DNA of 64,000 bases from assembly GCF_013347965.1 (NCBI RefSeq), contig NZ_CP048810.1:2170001-2234000 (forward strand). The letters run 5' to 3'. How positions within the stretch are numbered: the first letter of the stretch is position 1; the number at the start of each line of letters is the position of its first letter. The translations under genes were made by a program, and so were the position numbers. Under the pieces are notes generated by a model, which was not told where the DNA came from, ran no database searches, and saw only the letters and a program-made list of their open reading frames with translations. Below, piece after piece: positions 1 through 9,458 of the stretch. This stretch comes from Pseudomonas bijieensis. GTDB taxonomy: Bacteria; Pseudomonadota; Gammaproteobacteria; Pseudomonadales; Pseudomonadaceae.

Positions 1-420
1 GGCCAGCTGCGCCAGCAGAACACCGACCAGCAGTACCAGCGCGGCACCAAAAACCTTCGGCAAGTACAGCGCAAGCATGTCGAGCGTAGCCGAAACTCGC
101 TCAAGGCCAAGGGATTCCGCAGCCGAAACCAGGAAAATCAGCAGTACGAACCAATACACGATCTTGCCGACCAGGGTCGAGATCGGTACCTGGATGCCGC
201 CACGGGACAACAGTTTGGTCAGGCCGGTGCCGCCCATCAGGCGGTCGAGACCCAGTTTGGCGAGCAGCTTGGACAGCAGCGTGTCCAGCAGCTTGGCCAC
301 GACAAAACCCAGCAACAGCACCACCAGGGCGCCGAACAGGTTCGGGATGAAGTTAGCCACCTTGGTCCACAACGCAGTCATTGCCGTGACGAGGCTCTGG
401 GTCCAGAGATCAAGTTCCAT
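1..420 (-). CDS. cmpX: CmpX, conserved membrane protein (partial)
   Basis: Only the first 140 codons are present; the gene runs off the left edge. The visible protein starts MELDLWTQSL and has at least three hydrophobic stretches (about residues 21-40, 83-97 and 117-135), including VVLLLGFVVAKLLDTLL. This is the pattern of the conserved-TM-helix / small mechanosensitive-channel-like family to which Pseudomonas CmpX belongs. Identification rests mainly on neighbours: crfX and cmaX follow immediately upstream on the same strand, as in P. aeruginosa, where sigX and oprF lie just beyond cmpX. The start lies two bases from the crfX stop, suggesting co-transcription. In Pseudomonas it is linked to envelope stress and SigX; its exact role is not visible here. 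Confidence 0.85.
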   Translation of the reverse strand, partial: MELDLWTQSLVTAMTALWTKVANFIPNLFGALVVLLLGFVVAKLLDTLLSKLLAKLGLDRLMGGTGLTKLLSRGGIQVPISTLVGKIVYWFVLLIFLVSAAESLGLERVSATLDMLALYLPKVFGAALVLLVGVLLAQLA

Positions 421-422
421 AT

Positions 423-668
423 TCAATCAGCCTTATCAGCGGTGCGAGTAACAGGTTTACGGCGGGAAACCGGCGAGACATGGGCCGATCCGTTATTCAG
501 GGCGATCATCAGCGCAGGCAACCAGCGGCCCAGCAGGCTGAACAGATCGCCCGCACCGACCTGGCGGTTGGCGGTTTTCAGTACACGTCCCAGGCACGCA
601 TCATCATCCCGGCTGGACGGCGAAGCCTTGAGCATGTCGCGCAAAGACTGTTCAAACGGATCGTGCAT
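423..668 (-). CDS. crfX: CrfX small conserved protein
   Basis: An 81-residue protein beginning MHDPFEQSLRDML. It is hydrophilic apart from a segment around LLGRWLPALMIAL and has no recognised catalytic motif. I chose the ATG at 668 because an AGAGG ribosome site lies five bases upstream; a GTG two codons earlier is possible. It sits between cmaX and cmpX, two bases from the cmpX start, exactly as crfX (also written cfrX) does in P. aeruginosa. The function of the family is unknown; the location ties it to the SigX/CmpX envelope-stress locus. Confidence 0.8.
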   Translation of the reverse strand: MHDPFEQSLRDMLKASPSSRDDDACLGRVLKTANRQVGAGDLFSLLGRWLPALMIALNNGSAHVSPVSRRKPVTRTADKAD

Positions 669-731
669 ACGCACCTCTCGTGATGTCTGTGGAAGACGCG
701 ATCAAATTTCGTCGGGTCACATGAAACCCCA

Positions 732-1727
732 TCACACCCAGCGCAAGCGGCGGAACAACCACCACTGCCCGAGCGCCACGCAGATCATCAACAGGCAGGC
801 AATCATGAAACCGTAGGGGCTTTCGGAAAACGGAATGCCGCCGACATTGATGCCCAGAAGGCCGGTGAGAAAACTCATCGGCAGGAAAATCCCGGTGACG
901 ATGCCGAAGCGGTACATGGTGCGGTTCATCCGCACCGAAAGGCGCCGGTCTTCGGCCTCCAGCACAAGCCCCACGCGCTCTCGGGTCAATTCCAGTTCCT
1001 CGAGGTAACGGGTCAGGCTGTTGTTCAATTCGTTCCAATAGTCGCTGTCATCGTCGAAAAACCACGGCAGCTTGAGTCGCGTCATCTGGCCGAAAATGTC
1101 CCGCTGTGGCGCCAGGAAGCGCTTGAGTCCGGCGGCCCGTCGCCGGATGTGCAAAATGGCATCGTGCTCGGGGGTATACCGTTCGTCGGTATCAAGTTTT
1201 TCTTCCTCGGTATCGACGATCTCAGAGAGACAAGTGACCAGGTCCTGCACTTTGTTGGTGAGGTACTGCGCCATATAAAGGATGAGTTCCGACGCGTTTT
1301 TCGGTCCTTTGCCCTCGGCCAACTGCGCCAGCAGTTCATCGGTAGCGCGCAACGGACGCAGGCGCAGAGAGATCACCCGCTGGGCGGATGCAAAGATCCG
1401 TACCGAGACCATGTCTTCCGGCTCGGCACCCGGGTTGAGGTTGATGCCTCGAAGAAACAGCAGCAACTCGGCGTTGGGCAATGGCAACAGGCGCGGACGA
1501 GTATTCTCCTCGAGCAGCAGGTCGCAGTTGAATTCGCTCAAGCCGCTGGATTTGCGCAGCCAGGTGTGGGTTTGCGGATGACTGCGATCCCAGTGCAGCC
1601 ACAGGCTTTCATGGGCCTGCAACTGCAAATCGTCGAGTTCGGTCCGGGCTATGGAACGCGCGCCGCCTTTACCGTCCAGCACCAGGGCATGCACCAGCCC
1701 CCACTGCGCGTTTTCTTCCTCGAACAT
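732..1727 (-). CDS. cmaX: CmaX, CorA/ZntB-family divalent cation transporter
   Basis: A 331-residue protein with the CorA superfamily layout: a long acidic, coiled cytoplasmic N-terminal part (about 1-265) and two C-terminal membrane helices. The loop between the helices carries the signature glycine-x-asparagine (LLGINVGGIP, near residue 290), in the GIN form seen in ZntB-like zinc transporters rather than the GMN of CorA. A basic tail follows the second helix. The ATG at 1727 is preferred over one at 1733 because AAGGG lies six bases before it. Gene order (rraA upstream, crfX downstream) matches P. aeruginosa cmaX. The ion carried, magnesium or zinc, cannot be told from sequence. Confidence 0.85.
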   Translation of the reverse strand: MFEEENAQWGLVHALVLDGKGGARSIARTELDDLQLQAHESLWLHWDRSHPQTHTWLRKSSGLSEFNCDLLLEENTRPRLLPLPNAELLLFLRGINLNPGAEPEDMVSVRIFASAQRVISLRLRPLRATDELLAQLAEGKGPKNASELILYMAQYLTNKVQDLVTCLSEIVDTEEEKLDTDERYTPEHDAILHIRRRAAGLKRFLAPQRDIFGQMTRLKLPWFFDDDSDYWNELNNSLTRYLEELELTRERVGLVLEAEDRRLSVRMNRTMYRFGIVTGIFLPMSFLTGLLGINVGGIPFSESPYGFMIACLLMICVALGQWWLFRRLRWV

Positions 1728-1752
1728 CCTCATCCCTTATGGCAGTGGTGCT

Positions 1753-2244
1753 TCATTCAGGCATTTTCAGCGGGCTAGGCGAGACGATCACGCCGTTGTT
1801 GTCCGCGTAGACATACTCGCCTGGACGAAACGTCACGCCGGCAAAGGTCACCGGCACATTGAGTTCGCCGACGCCACGCCGGTCGGTTTTCATCGGGTGG
1901 CTGGCCAGGGCCTGGACCCCGAGGTCGGTCTGGGCAATAACGTCTACGTCACGGATGCAACCGTAGATCACCAGCCCTTCCCAACCATTTTTCGCGGCTT
2001 TTTCCGCCAGCATGTCCCCCAGCAGCGCCCGACGCAGGGAGCCGCCGCCGTCGACGACCAGCACCTTGCCGTTGCCCTCGAGTTCAACCTGCTCCTTGAC
2101 CCGTGAGTTGTCTTCGAAGCACTTGATGGTCACGATTTCGCCGCCGAAGGAGTCGCGGCCACCAAAATTGCTGAACATCGGCTCCAACACCTGCACCAGT
2201 TCCGGGTAGGCGTCGCACAGGTCGGGCGTGAGGTAATGGTTCAT
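1753..2244 (-). CDS. rraA: RraA-family ribonuclease E inhibitor / HMG aldolase-like protein
   Basis: A 163-residue protein of usual RraA length. It shows the family landmarks [25 protein letters not shown] and GCIRDVD. RraA in E. coli binds RNase E and lowers its activity; related proteins are class II HMG/CHA aldolases, and the GD-x(20)-R-D arrangement visible here is shared by both, so the assignment as RNase E regulator comes from length and family rather than a unique motif. The start at 2244 ([10 protein letters not shown]) has AGGAG eight bases upstream; an open frame upstream of it lacks a site. It lies between the lipase-like gene and cmaX, the order seen in P. aeruginosa. Confidence 0.88.
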   Translation of the reverse strand: MNHYLTPDLCDAYPELVQVLEPMFSNFGGRDSFGGEIVTIKCFEDNSRVKEQVELEGNGKVLVVDGGGSLRRALLGDMLAEKAAKNGWEGLVIYGCIRDVDVIAQTDLGVQALASHPMKTDRRGVGELNVPVTFAGVTFRPGEYVYADNNGVIVSPSPLKMPE

Positions 2245-2370
2245 CGAACAACTCCTGAAAGGCTGGAACGTCGGACTGAATGAGCAACCGTTTGTGACTG
2301 GAACCGCGTCAAGCGTCATATCTTAGCCGCAAGCCGACCAGAGCGAAATGCCCATGTCAGAGCCTTTCCC

Positions 2371-3360
2371 TCAAACCGCCTCGGCCAGGGCGGGCAGACT
2401 TTCCAGCAACGGCGCCTGCTGATCTTGCAGCCAACGGGCTACCAGAGGCCAGACCTCAGCCTGTGCCGCTTTGCTGACCAGCATCTCGACGTGGCCGAAA
2501 TCGCCCTTGAAACCCTGCTCCTGGCCCAGGCAGACAAACTGCTTGTGCTCGGAACCGATCTGCTCGAAGAGCTTGCGGCAAGCCCAGGTAGGGTCCTGGT
2601 GATCGCCAGCGGCACTCACCGCCAGCACCGGCAACTGGACATCGGCCAGCCCGGCCCACCAGTTCTTCTCGGCATCGCCGAACCGTCCGAACAGGCCGTA
2701 CCAGCGCATGCTTTCCAGCGCCAGGCCGATGGGCTCGTCCTCGGGGCCGCGCTTGAGCCTTGAGCCGGACAACTGGGCAAAGCGCTTGAGGATGAACCGG
2801 CCGCTCCACTCCACCGGCGGGATCTTCAACGGCCAGTAGGTGCGGCTGACCTGGGTACCGAAAAACGCCGCCGAAGCCACCGCAGGTTCGCCCAGGTAAT
2901 GGCCACCCAAGGCTGCCGCGAGGGTAATACCCCCCAAGGAGTGACCGATCCAGTGGGGCACTTGCCCGCTCTGCTCACGCACGAAGGCACCGATGGCCGG
3001 CAAGTCGTAGCGGGCATAGTCGGCCACCCGATTGTTTCGATAGGCCTGGTTGCGCTGGGATAACCCATGGCCGCGCATCTCGGGAATCCACACATCGAAG
3101 CCCAGGCGTGCCAGGTAGGCTCCCAGCCCCAGGCCCTTGGGCGAATACCAGAAGCGTCGATTGGAAAAACTGCCGTGCAACAGGATCACCGGGACGCCAC
3201 GGATTTCGCTGGCATCGGCCATGCCCAGCCGGGTGACGGCCAGTTCGACGCTGGCGTCGGGGCTGTTGCCGGGTTTCAAGCGATAGACATCTTCACTCAG
3301 ATCACCGCGCCGCTCGGCGCTGATCAGAGCGACAGGAAAGAGGTTGCTGCTGCTTTGCAT
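2371..3360 (-). CDS. Alpha/beta hydrolase (lipase/esterase-like)
   Basis: A 329-residue alpha/beta-hydrolase. Visible elements are the oxyanion region VILLHGSFSNRRFW, the nucleophile elbow GHSLGG, an Asp-containing strand LAVSAAGDHQDP and a late histidine in FGHVEML. Together these form a complete Ser-Asp-His triad. There is no clear signal peptide. I took the ATG at 3360 (MQSSSNLFP); the frame stays open further upstream only because it runs into a palindromic repeat. The gene lies between ppsA and rraA, as its P. aeruginosa counterpart does. The substrate is unknown. Confidence 0.85.
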   Translation of the reverse strand: MQSSSNLFPVALISAERRGDLSEDVYRLKPGNSPDASVELAVTRLGMADASEIRGVPVILLHGSFSNRRFWYSPKGLGLGAYLARLGFDVWIPEMRGHGLSQRNQAYRNNRVADYARYDLPAIGAFVREQSGQVPHWIGHSLGGITLAAALGGHYLGEPAVASAAFFGTQVSRTYWPLKIPPVEWSGRFILKRFAQLSGSRLKRGPEDEPIGLALESMRWYGLFGRFGDAEKNWWAGLADVQLPVLAVSAAGDHQDPTWACRKLFEQIGSEHKQFVCLGQEQGFKGDFGHVEMLVSKAAQAEVWPLVARWLQDQQAPLLESLPALAEAV

Positions 3361-3466
3361 AATGCTCTTGCACAAAAAAGGGCGGCATCCTTGTGGAGCC
3401 CGCCCTACTTCAATCAAAAGGGTCGCGTCACTGTAACGCTGCTCATTGAAGAGGATAAGTGAAACC

Positions 3467-3555
3467 GTGGCGAGGGAGCTTGCTCCCGCTGGACTGCGCA
3501 GCAGTCCCTTTTTGTGAGCGCTTCGCACTCAAGCGGGAGCAAGCTCCCTCGCCAC
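3467..3555. repeat. Palindromic intergenic repeat, type A
   Basis: Two 24-base arms (3467-3490 and 3532-3555) are exact reverse complements and contain the core GGAGCTTGCTCC; between them is a second small hairpin. It lies in the gap between the ppsA stop and the hydrolase start, which read in the same direction. Similar copies occur at 17278-17408, 37046-37164 and 43109-43132. Confidence 0.85.
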
Positions 3556-3611
3556 AATGAACTTCACCAGCCTTCAGTACACAGTATTACCGTTGACCGC
3601 CCTTCACTCAA

Positions 3612-5987
3612 TCAGACCGCAGCCTGTCCCTCAGCCAGGAAGAACCAGGTTTCCAGCACAGAGTCCGGGTTCAACGAAACGCTTTCGATGCCCTGCTCCA
3701 TCAGCCATTTGGCCAGGTCCGGGTGGTCCGAAGGACCCTGGCCGCAGATGCCGATGTACTTGCCGGCCTTGTTGCAGGCGGCAATGGCGTTGGCCAGCAG
3801 CTTCTTGACCGCCGGGTTACGCTCGTCGAACAGGTGGGCGATGATCCCGGAGTCGCGGTCCAGGCCCAAGGTCAGTTGGGTCAGGTCGTTGGAACCGATG
3901 GAGAAACCGTCGAAGAACTCGAGGAATTCTTCCGCCAGGATCGCGTTGGACGGCAGCTCGCACATCATGATCACGCGCAGGCCATTGTCGCCACGGGCCA
4001 GGCCGTTTTCCGCCAGCAGGTCCACGACCTGGCTCGCTTCGCCCAGGGTCCGGACGAACGGCACCATGATCTCGACGTTGGTCAGGCCCATCTCGTTACG
4101 CACGCGCTTGAGGGCACGGCATTCGAGCTCGAAGCAGTCGCGGAACGATTCGCTGATGTAGCGCGAAGCACCACGGAAGCCCAGCATCGGGTTTTCTTCT
4201 TCCGGCTCGTAGAGCTTGCCGCCGATCAGGTTGGCGTATTCGTTGGACTTGAAGTCCGACAGCCGCACAATGACCTTTTTCGGCCAGAACGCCGCCGCCA
4301 GGGTGCTGATGCCTTCCACCAGCTTCTCGACATAGAAGCCGACCGGATCGTTGTAGCCGGCAATACGCTTGTCGACGCTGTCCTTGATTTCCTGCGGCAG
4401 GCCGTCGTAGTTCAGCAATGCCTTGGGGTGCACGCCGATCATGCGGTTGATGATGAACTCCAGGCGGGCCAGGCCCACGCCTGCGTTCGGCAACTGTGCG
4501 AAGTCAAAGGCACGGTCCGGGTTGCCGACGTTCATCATGATCTTGAACGGCAGGTCCGGCATGGCGTCCACGGAGTTCTTCTTGATGTCGAAGCCCAGTT
4601 CGCCTTCGAAAATGTAGCCGGTATCGCCTTCAGCGCAGGAAACGGTCACGCCCTGGCCGTCCTTGAGCAATTCGGTGGCGTTGCCGCAACCCACCACTGC
4701 CGGGATACCCAGTTCACGGGCAATGATCGCCGCGTGGCAGGTACGACCACCACGGTTGGTGACGATGGCGCTGGCGCGCTTCATCACCGGTTCCCAATCC
4801 GGGTCGGTCATGTCGGAAACCAGTACGTCACCGGCCTGGACCTTGTCCATTTCCGAGACGTCCTTGATGATCCGCACCTTGCCGGCGCCGATGCGCTGGC
4901 CGATGGCACGGCCTTCCACCAGCACGGTGCCGGTTTCCTTGAGCAGGTAGCGCTCCATGACGTTGGCCTGGGTGCGGCTCTTCACGGTTTCCGGACGGGC
5001 TTGCACGATGTACAGCTTGCCGTCGTCACCGTCCTTGGCCCACTCGATGTCCATCGGGCACTTGTAGTGCTTCTCGATGATCATCGCCTGCTTGGCCAGC
5101 TCGCTGACTTCGGCGTCGGTCAGGCAGAAACGCGCGCGCTCGGCCTTGTCCACGTCGACGGTTTTCACCGAACGACCGGCCTTGGCTTCGTCGCCGTAGA
5201 TCATCTTGATGGCCTTGCTGCCCAGGTTGCGCCGCAGGATGGCCGGGCGGCCGGCTTCCAGCGTGCCTTTGTGGACGTAGAACTCATCCGGGTTCACGGC
5301 GCCCTGCACGACGGTTTCACCCAGGCCATAGGCGCCGGTGATGAACACCACGTCACGGAAGCCCGACTCGGTGTCGAGGGTGAACATCACGCCGGCGGTG
5401 CCGGTTTCGGAGCGGACCATGCGCTGCACACCCGCGGACAGGGCAACCAGCTTGTGGTCGAAGCCCTGGTGCACGCGGTAGGAAATGGCACGGTCGTTAA
5501 AGAGAGAGGCGAAGACTTCCTTGGCGGCACGGATGACGTTTTCCACGCCACGAATGTTCAGGAAGGTCTCCTGCTGGCCAGCGAAGGAGGCGTCCGGCAG
5601 GTCTTCGGCGGTGGCCGAGGAACGCACGGCGACGGCGACATCGGGATTGCCCTCGGACAACTTGGCGAACGCGGTGCGGATCTCGGCATTCAGTTTCTCG
5701 GGGAACTCGGCTTCCATGATCCATTGGCGGATCTGGGCACCGGTCTTGGCCAAGGCATTGACGTCATCGACGTCCAGGGCATCGAGCGCATCGTGAATCT
5801 GCTTGTTCAGGCCGCTCAGTTCCAGGAAATCACGATAAGCCTGAGCGGTCGTGGCGAAGCCACCTGGCACCGATACGCCGGCACCGGCGAGGTTGCTGAT
5901 CATCTCGCCCAGGGATGCGTTCTTGCCCCCCACATGCTCCACATCATGGACGCCGAGCTTATCGAGGGAAACTACGTACTCTACCAA
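3612..5987 (-). CDS. ppsA: Phosphoenolpyruvate synthase
   Basis: Converts pyruvate, ATP and water to phosphoenolpyruvate, AMP and phosphate, the first step of gluconeogenesis from three-carbon substrates. With the TTG start at 5987 ([20 protein letters not shown]) the protein is 791 residues, the usual Pseudomonas length, and GGAGAGATC lies just upstream; earlier in-frame starts have no support. Domains in order: N-terminal ATP-grasp (about 15-350), phospho-histidine swivelling domain with [15 protein letters not shown] (His near 417), and C-terminal PEP/pyruvate TIM barrel with MCELPSN and [11 protein letters not shown]. The regulator gene ppsR is divergent across a 176-base gap. Confidence 0.96.
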   Translation of the reverse strand: MVEYVVSLDKLGVHDVEHVGGKNASLGEMISNLAGAGVSVPGGFATTAQAYRDFLELSGLNKQIHDALDALDVDDVNALAKTGAQIRQWIMEAEFPEKLNAEIRTAFAKLSEGNPDVAVAVRSSATAEDLPDASFAGQQETFLNIRGVENVIRAAKEVFASLFNDRAISYRVHQGFDHKLVALSAGVQRMVRSETGTAGVMFTLDTESGFRDVVFITGAYGLGETVVQGAVNPDEFYVHKGTLEAGRPAILRRNLGSKAIKMIYGDEAKAGRSVKTVDVDKAERARFCLTDAEVSELAKQAMIIEKHYKCPMDIEWAKDGDDGKLYIVQARPETVKSRTQANVMERYLLKETGTVLVEGRAIGQRIGAGKVRIIKDVSEMDKVQAGDVLVSDMTDPDWEPVMKRASAIVTNRGGRTCHAAIIARELGIPAVVGCGNATELLKDGQGVTVSCAEGDTGYIFEGELGFDIKKNSVDAMPDLPFKIMMNVGNPDRAFDFAQLPNAGVGLARLEFIINRMIGVHPKALLNYDGLPQEIKDSVDKRIAGYNDPVGFYVEKLVEGISTLAAAFWPKKVIVRLSDFKSNEYANLIGGKLYEPEEENPMLGFRGASRYISESFRDCFELECRALKRVRNEMGLTNVEIMVPFVRTLGEASQVVDLLAENGLARGDNGLRVIMMCELPSNAILAEEFLEFFDGFSIGSNDLTQLTLGLDRDSGIIAHLFDERNPAVKKLLANAIAACNKAGKYIGICGQGPSDHPDLAKWLMEQGIESVSLNPDSVLETWFFLAEGQAAV

Positions 5988-6163
5988 GGTGATCTCTCCA
6001 CTAACTGTGTTGGAAAAGCTCAAGGCACCGGAGGCTCCAGGGGAGCGATTACCGGCGATATGGCCTGGACCTGGAAAATAAGTGAGAATGCGGGCCACTG
6101 GCGGCCAGCAAATCGCGCCTATCATATCCAAGAATCGTTACTAGCTTAAGGCCCAAGGCGCAA

Positions 6164-7021
6164 ATGAAACGATCTGCTTTCTTTATCTCCGACGGCACCG
6201 GCATCACGGCCGAAACGCTAGGCCAAAGCCTGTTGGCGCAATTCGAAAACATTACCTTCACCAAAGTGACACGTCCGTACATCGACAACGTCGACAAGGC
6301 GCGGGCCATGGTACAGCAAATCAATAAAGCCGCCGAAAACGACGGTTTCCGCCCGATCATCTTCGATACCATCGTCAATCAGGACATCCGTGAGATTCTC
6401 GCAACGTCCAATGGTTTCATGATCGACATTTTTTCCACCTTCCTGGCCCCCCTGGAGCAGGAACTGAGCGAGCACTCGTCCTACTCGGTCGGCAAGTCCC
6501 ATTCCATTGGACACAACTCCAACTACATGGAGCGGATCGAGGCAGTCAATTTCGCGCTGGACAACGATGACGGCGCGCGCACGCATTATTACGACAAGGC
6601 CGACCTGATCCTAGTGGGCGTGTCGCGCTGTGGTAAGACACCGACGTGCCTATACATGGCGATGCAATTCGGTATCCGCGCGGCCAACTATCCGCTGACC
6701 GAAGACGACATGGAGCGCCTGCAACTACCTAGCGCCCTGCGCGCCCACCAGCACAAGCTGTTCGGCCTGACCATCGACCCGGACCGCCTTACCGCGATCC
6801 GCAACGAGCGCAAGCCCAACAGCCGCTATTCGAGCTACGCCCAGTGCGAATTCGAAGTGCGCGAGGTGGAAAACCTGTTCCGGCGGGAGAACATTCCCCA
6901 TATCAATTCCACGCATTTTTCCGTGGAAGAGATTTCGGCGAAGATCCTGGTGGAGAAAGGGGGTGGAGCGGCGGTTCAAATAAACCCATCCCCCCTGTGG
7001 GAGCGAGCCTGCTCGCGATAG
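6164..7021 (+). CDS. ppsR: PEP synthase regulatory protein (kinase/pyrophosphorylase), altered C-terminus
   Basis: A DUF299 bifunctional enzyme that inactivates PEP synthase by ADP-dependent threonine phosphorylation and reactivates it by phosphate-dependent pyrophosphorylation. The P-loop GVSRCGKT is at about residues 152-159, and [15 protein letters not shown] opens the protein. As written it is 285 residues, but the last 19 are abnormal. A run of five G at 6959-6963 shifts the frame after Gly266, and reading continues into the palindromic repeat (PLWERACSR). With one G fewer the protein ends VERRFK at a TAA at 6981-6983, giving 272 residues as in relatives. The start has AAGGCG seven bases upstream. 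It is divergent from its target ppsA. Confidence 0.92.
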   Translation: MKRSAFFISDGTGITAETLGQSLLAQFENITFTKVTRPYIDNVDKARAMVQQINKAAENDGFRPIIFDTIVNQDIREILATSNGFMIDIFSTFLAPLEQELSEHSSYSVGKSHSIGHNSNYMERIEAVNFALDNDDGARTHYYDKADLILVGVSRCGKTPTCLYMAMQFGIRAANYPLTEDDMERLQLPSALRAHQHKLFGLTIDPDRLTAIRNERKPNSRYSSYAQCEFEVREVENLFRRENIPHINSTHFSVEEISAKILVEKGGGAAVQINPSPLWERACSR

Positions 7022-7084
7022 CCGAGTGTCAGCCAACATTAATGTTGCTGATCCACCGCAATCGCGAGCAGGCTCGCTCCCACA
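6996..7084. repeat. Palindromic intergenic repeat, type B
   Basis: Arms 6996-7019 and 7061-7084 are perfect 24-base reverse complements with the core GGGAGCGAGCCTGCTCGCG. The sequence between them (GATGTTGCTGATCC-like) is also conserved in the copy at 8975-9063. It lies at the convergent 3' ends of ppsR and the DJ-1-like gene and could act as a shared transcription stop. Confidence 0.85.
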
Positions 7085-7106
7085 AAAGAACCTGTGGCGT
7101 TCCTGG

Positions 7107-7953
7107 TCAGCGCTTCAACCGCTTGACCAACGCCTGCCCCACCTCCAGCGCCGACGCCGGGTTTTGTCCCGTGATCAATTCCCGATCCGTCACCACATGG
7201 GACGTCCACGGCGCGGTGTTGCTGCTGTAGTGCCCACCGGCCTGCTCCAACGCGGTTTGTGGATAGAACTTCATGCTCCCGCCGCCCAGCAGCCCCTTGG
7301 CCAGCTCTTCTTCCTGATTGCTGATCACCGTCATCTTGTACCCCCGCGTAGATCCAGTCGGCCTGGGCCGAGGCCTGACCATTGGCGGCCAACTGGCCAG
7401 TGAAGCCCTTGGCGTCGGCCAGGGTCGACAGCAACGCTATCGGCCCGTGGCAAACCAGCGCGGTGGTCTTGCCCTGGGCATGGAAGTGCGTCAGCACCCG
7501 GCCCAGCGGTGCGCTCGTGAGCAAATCCTGCATCGGTGCATGCCCACCGGGGATGTACAGGGCGTCGAACTGCTCCAGGCCGATCTGCTCGGCACGAGCC
7601 AGACTGATCACCGGAGAGTCCTTGGCCGACGTGATGTTCAACTGCGCCAGCAACGCCTGGTAGCGCTCCAGCTCCGCCGAGTCGTTATTGAAGTACATCT
7701 TGTCCAGCGAGGACCGATCCAGCGTCGGCGCCTTGCCCTCGGGCGTCGCGAACGTCACCTGGTGACCGGCATCCAGCAGCAGTTTCACCGGTTGCAGCAA
7801 TTCGTTGAGGTAAAACCCGGTGGAGAAGACCTTGCCATTTTTCAGATCCAGATGATCGGAATCGGACAGGACCACCAGCACGTTATCGGCATGGGCCACG
7901 ACACTGATGCCTGCCAGTACAACAGATGTTGCCAAGGACGTGAGCTTTTTCAT
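7107..7953 (-). pseudogene. DJ-1/PfpI-family (type 1 glutamine amidotransferase-like) secreted protein, frameshifted
   Basis: The N-terminal 205 or so codons encode a signal peptide (MKKLTSLATSVVLAGISVVAHA) and a DJ-1/PfpI fold with YIPGGHAPMQDL and the nucleophile motif ALVCHGPIALL. After WIYAG the frame is lost: a run of five C at 7341-7345 (five G on the coding strand) holds one base too many. In the neighbouring frame the expected remainder follows directly (GYKMTVISNQEEELAK to VKRLKR, stop at 7107-7109). Without the shift the product would be about 280 residues and probably periplasmic. It is divergent from a LysR gene 103 bases away, a likely regulator. The lesion may be a sequencing error. 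Confidence 0.8.
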
Positions 7954-8056
7954 GATGACTCCAGGACGCTTCGATAAAAGATGCGCTCACTGTATTGATG
8001 CGCCTACCGGCGATAAACTGGCGCTTCGGAACATCACCTGGCCCCTGGAGGCAACA

Positions 8057-8953
8057 ATGCCCCGTCGATTCGATTACCTGGCCGACGTGGAAGCCTTCGT
8101 CACGGTCGTGGAAAAAGGCACCCTCAGCGCCGGAGCCGTGACGCTGGGGACCACGCCTTCGGTCCTGAGCCGCGCCATCTCCCGCCTCGAAGCCCGGCTC
8201 GGGGTGCAACTGCTACGACGCACGACACGGCGGCTGAACCTGACCGATGCCGGTGCCCTGTACCTGGAACAGTCGCGCTCGGCCTTTGCCCTGATTGACG
8301 ATGCCGAGCGACGAATCCAGGGCCAGGACGGCGTCCTGTCCGGTCGCGTGCGCTTGAGCGTGCCGACCACCTACGGCCATTACCGCTTGCCATCGCTGCT
8401 GTCGCGCTTCGGCCAGGCTTTTCCACAGGTACGGGTCGAGCTGAGCATTACCAACCGCAATGTCGATCTGGTGGCTGAGGGGTATGACTTGGCGATTCGT
8501 CTCGGGCCGCTGCCGGACAGCGGATTGGTCGGCCGCAAGCTCGAAGACGCCCGCCTTTGCCTGGTAGCCGCGCCGCAATACCTGGAACGCGCCGGAACGC
8601 CCCGGCACCTCGACGAATTGGCAACCCACGCCTGCCTGCCCTTCGTGATGCCCAGCAGCGGACGCATCGCACCCTGGCTGTTTCGCATAAACCATGAAGA
8701 TCGGGAATGGCTGCCGGCGGGCAATGTCCAGGTGTCCGACGATGTGCTGGGTATCGTGTCCCTGGCCCAGGCCGGGATGGGGATCTGCCAGACCTATGAC
8801 TTCATCGTCCGGGAACGAATCGCGCGGGGGGAATTGGTGGCGTTGCTGGAGGACGTTGGCGGCCGCAGCCGACCGTTTTCAATCATTTACCCGCCCCATC
8901 GACAATTGCCGGCGGCGGCGCGGGCGTTGATTGATTTTTTGATCGGGCAATAG
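8057..8953 (+). CDS. LysR-family transcriptional regulator
   Basis: A 298-residue protein. The N-terminal winged helix-turn-helix (FVTVVEKGTLSAGAVTLG to RLEARLGVQLLRRTTR, residues 10-58) and the C-terminal periplasmic-binding-like effector domain (about 90-295, from LSGRVRLSVPTTYGHY) are complete. The start at 8057 is fixed by CTGGAGG six bases upstream; the frame is open further upstream without a site. It is divergent from the DJ-1-like gene, so that gene is the obvious candidate target; LysR proteins commonly control a divergent neighbour. The inducer is unknown. Confidence 0.9.
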   Translation: MPRRFDYLADVEAFVTVVEKGTLSAGAVTLGTTPSVLSRAISRLEARLGVQLLRRTTRRLNLTDAGALYLEQSRSAFALIDDAERRIQGQDGVLSGRVRLSVPTTYGHYRLPSLLSRFGQAFPQVRVELSITNRNVDLVAEGYDLAIRLGPLPDSGLVGRKLEDARLCLVAAPQYLERAGTPRHLDELATHACLPFVMPSSGRIAPWLFRINHEDREWLPAGNVQVSDDVLGIVSLAQAGMGICQTYDFIVRERIARGELVALLEDVGGRSRPFSIIYPPHRQLPAAARALIDFLIGQ

Positions 8954-8974
8954 CTGGTAACGCCGGCCGGTCCC

Positions 8975-9063
8975 TGTGGGAGCGAGCTTGCTCGCAATGG
9001 AGGCGTGTCAGCCGGCATCGATGTTGCTGATCCGCCGCCATCGCGAGCAAGCCCGCTCCCACA
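8975..9063. repeat. Palindromic intergenic repeat, type B
   Basis: Arms 8975-8998 and 9040-9063 are reverse complements with a few mismatches. It is the same family, with the same internal GATGTTGCTGATCC segment, as the copy at 6996-7084. It separates the convergent LysR and MbtH-like genes. Confidence 0.8.
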
Positions 9064-9144
9064 TGGATTCCGATGTGACTGCAGGATTTGCATCCTCCCG
9101 CAGCCATCCTGTGGAAAGCTTCCTTGCTGCCACAGGTTCTACAT

Positions 9145-9372
9145 TCAATGAACCGCAGCCGCCTGCTCTTCCATCTTCTTGCGCAAGCTCAGCGGGCGCA
9201 TGTCGGTCCAGACTTCTTCGATGTAGGCCAGGCAGTCCTTCTTGAATCCGCTTTTGCCTACGGTACGCCAGCCTTCGGGGACGGCCTTGTAGTCCGGCCA
9301 GATCGAGTACTGTTCTTCGTGGTTGACCACGACCTGAAAGACGATGTCCTCGCGGTCGAATACTGAAGTCAT
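9145..9372 (-). CDS. MbtH-like protein (pyoverdine NRPS partner)
   Basis: A 75-residue MbtH-family protein with both diagnostic blocks: [19 protein letters not shown] and TDMRPLSLR. Such proteins bind adenylation domains of non-ribosomal peptide synthetases and support their folding and activity. Its place directly downstream of pvdH on the same strand matches the PA2412-pvdH pair of P. aeruginosa, so it most likely serves the pyoverdine synthetases such as PvdL. It has its own PvdS-type promoter (9435-9458) overlapping the pvdH stop codon, so it can be transcribed separately under iron starvation. Confidence 0.93.
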   Translation of the reverse strand: MTSVFDREDIVFQVVVNHEEQYSIWPDYKAVPEGWRTVGKSGFKKDCLAYIEEVWTDMRPLSLRKKMEEQAAAVH

Positions 9373-9434
9373 GGGTGTTTCTCCATCGTTGCTCGAGGTT
9401 CGCTACGTTGTATGCGCAGCGGGATATGAAAGGA

Positions 9435-9458
9435 ACGTACGGGACCGGGTGAAAATTA
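9435..9458 (-). promoter_or_regulatory. PvdS-dependent iron-starvation promoter of the mbtH-like gene
   Basis: On the minus strand TAATT is followed after exactly 16 bases by CGT. This is the IS-box layout (TAAAT-N16-CGT) used by the sigma factor PvdS, with one change in the -35 element. The TAA of the element is the pvdH stop codon. The start codon lies 63 bases downstream. Confidence 0.75.

Noticed and set aside
3723..6149. An open frame of about 800 codons on the plus strand
   Set aside because: It lies entirely antisense to ppsA; long antisense frames are common in GC-rich genes and its composition shows no protein family.
6996..9063. Repeated units that might suggest a CRISPR array
   Set aside because: The copies are palindromic pairs about 2 kb apart in separate intergenic gaps, not regularly spaced repeats with unique spacers, and no cas genes are present.
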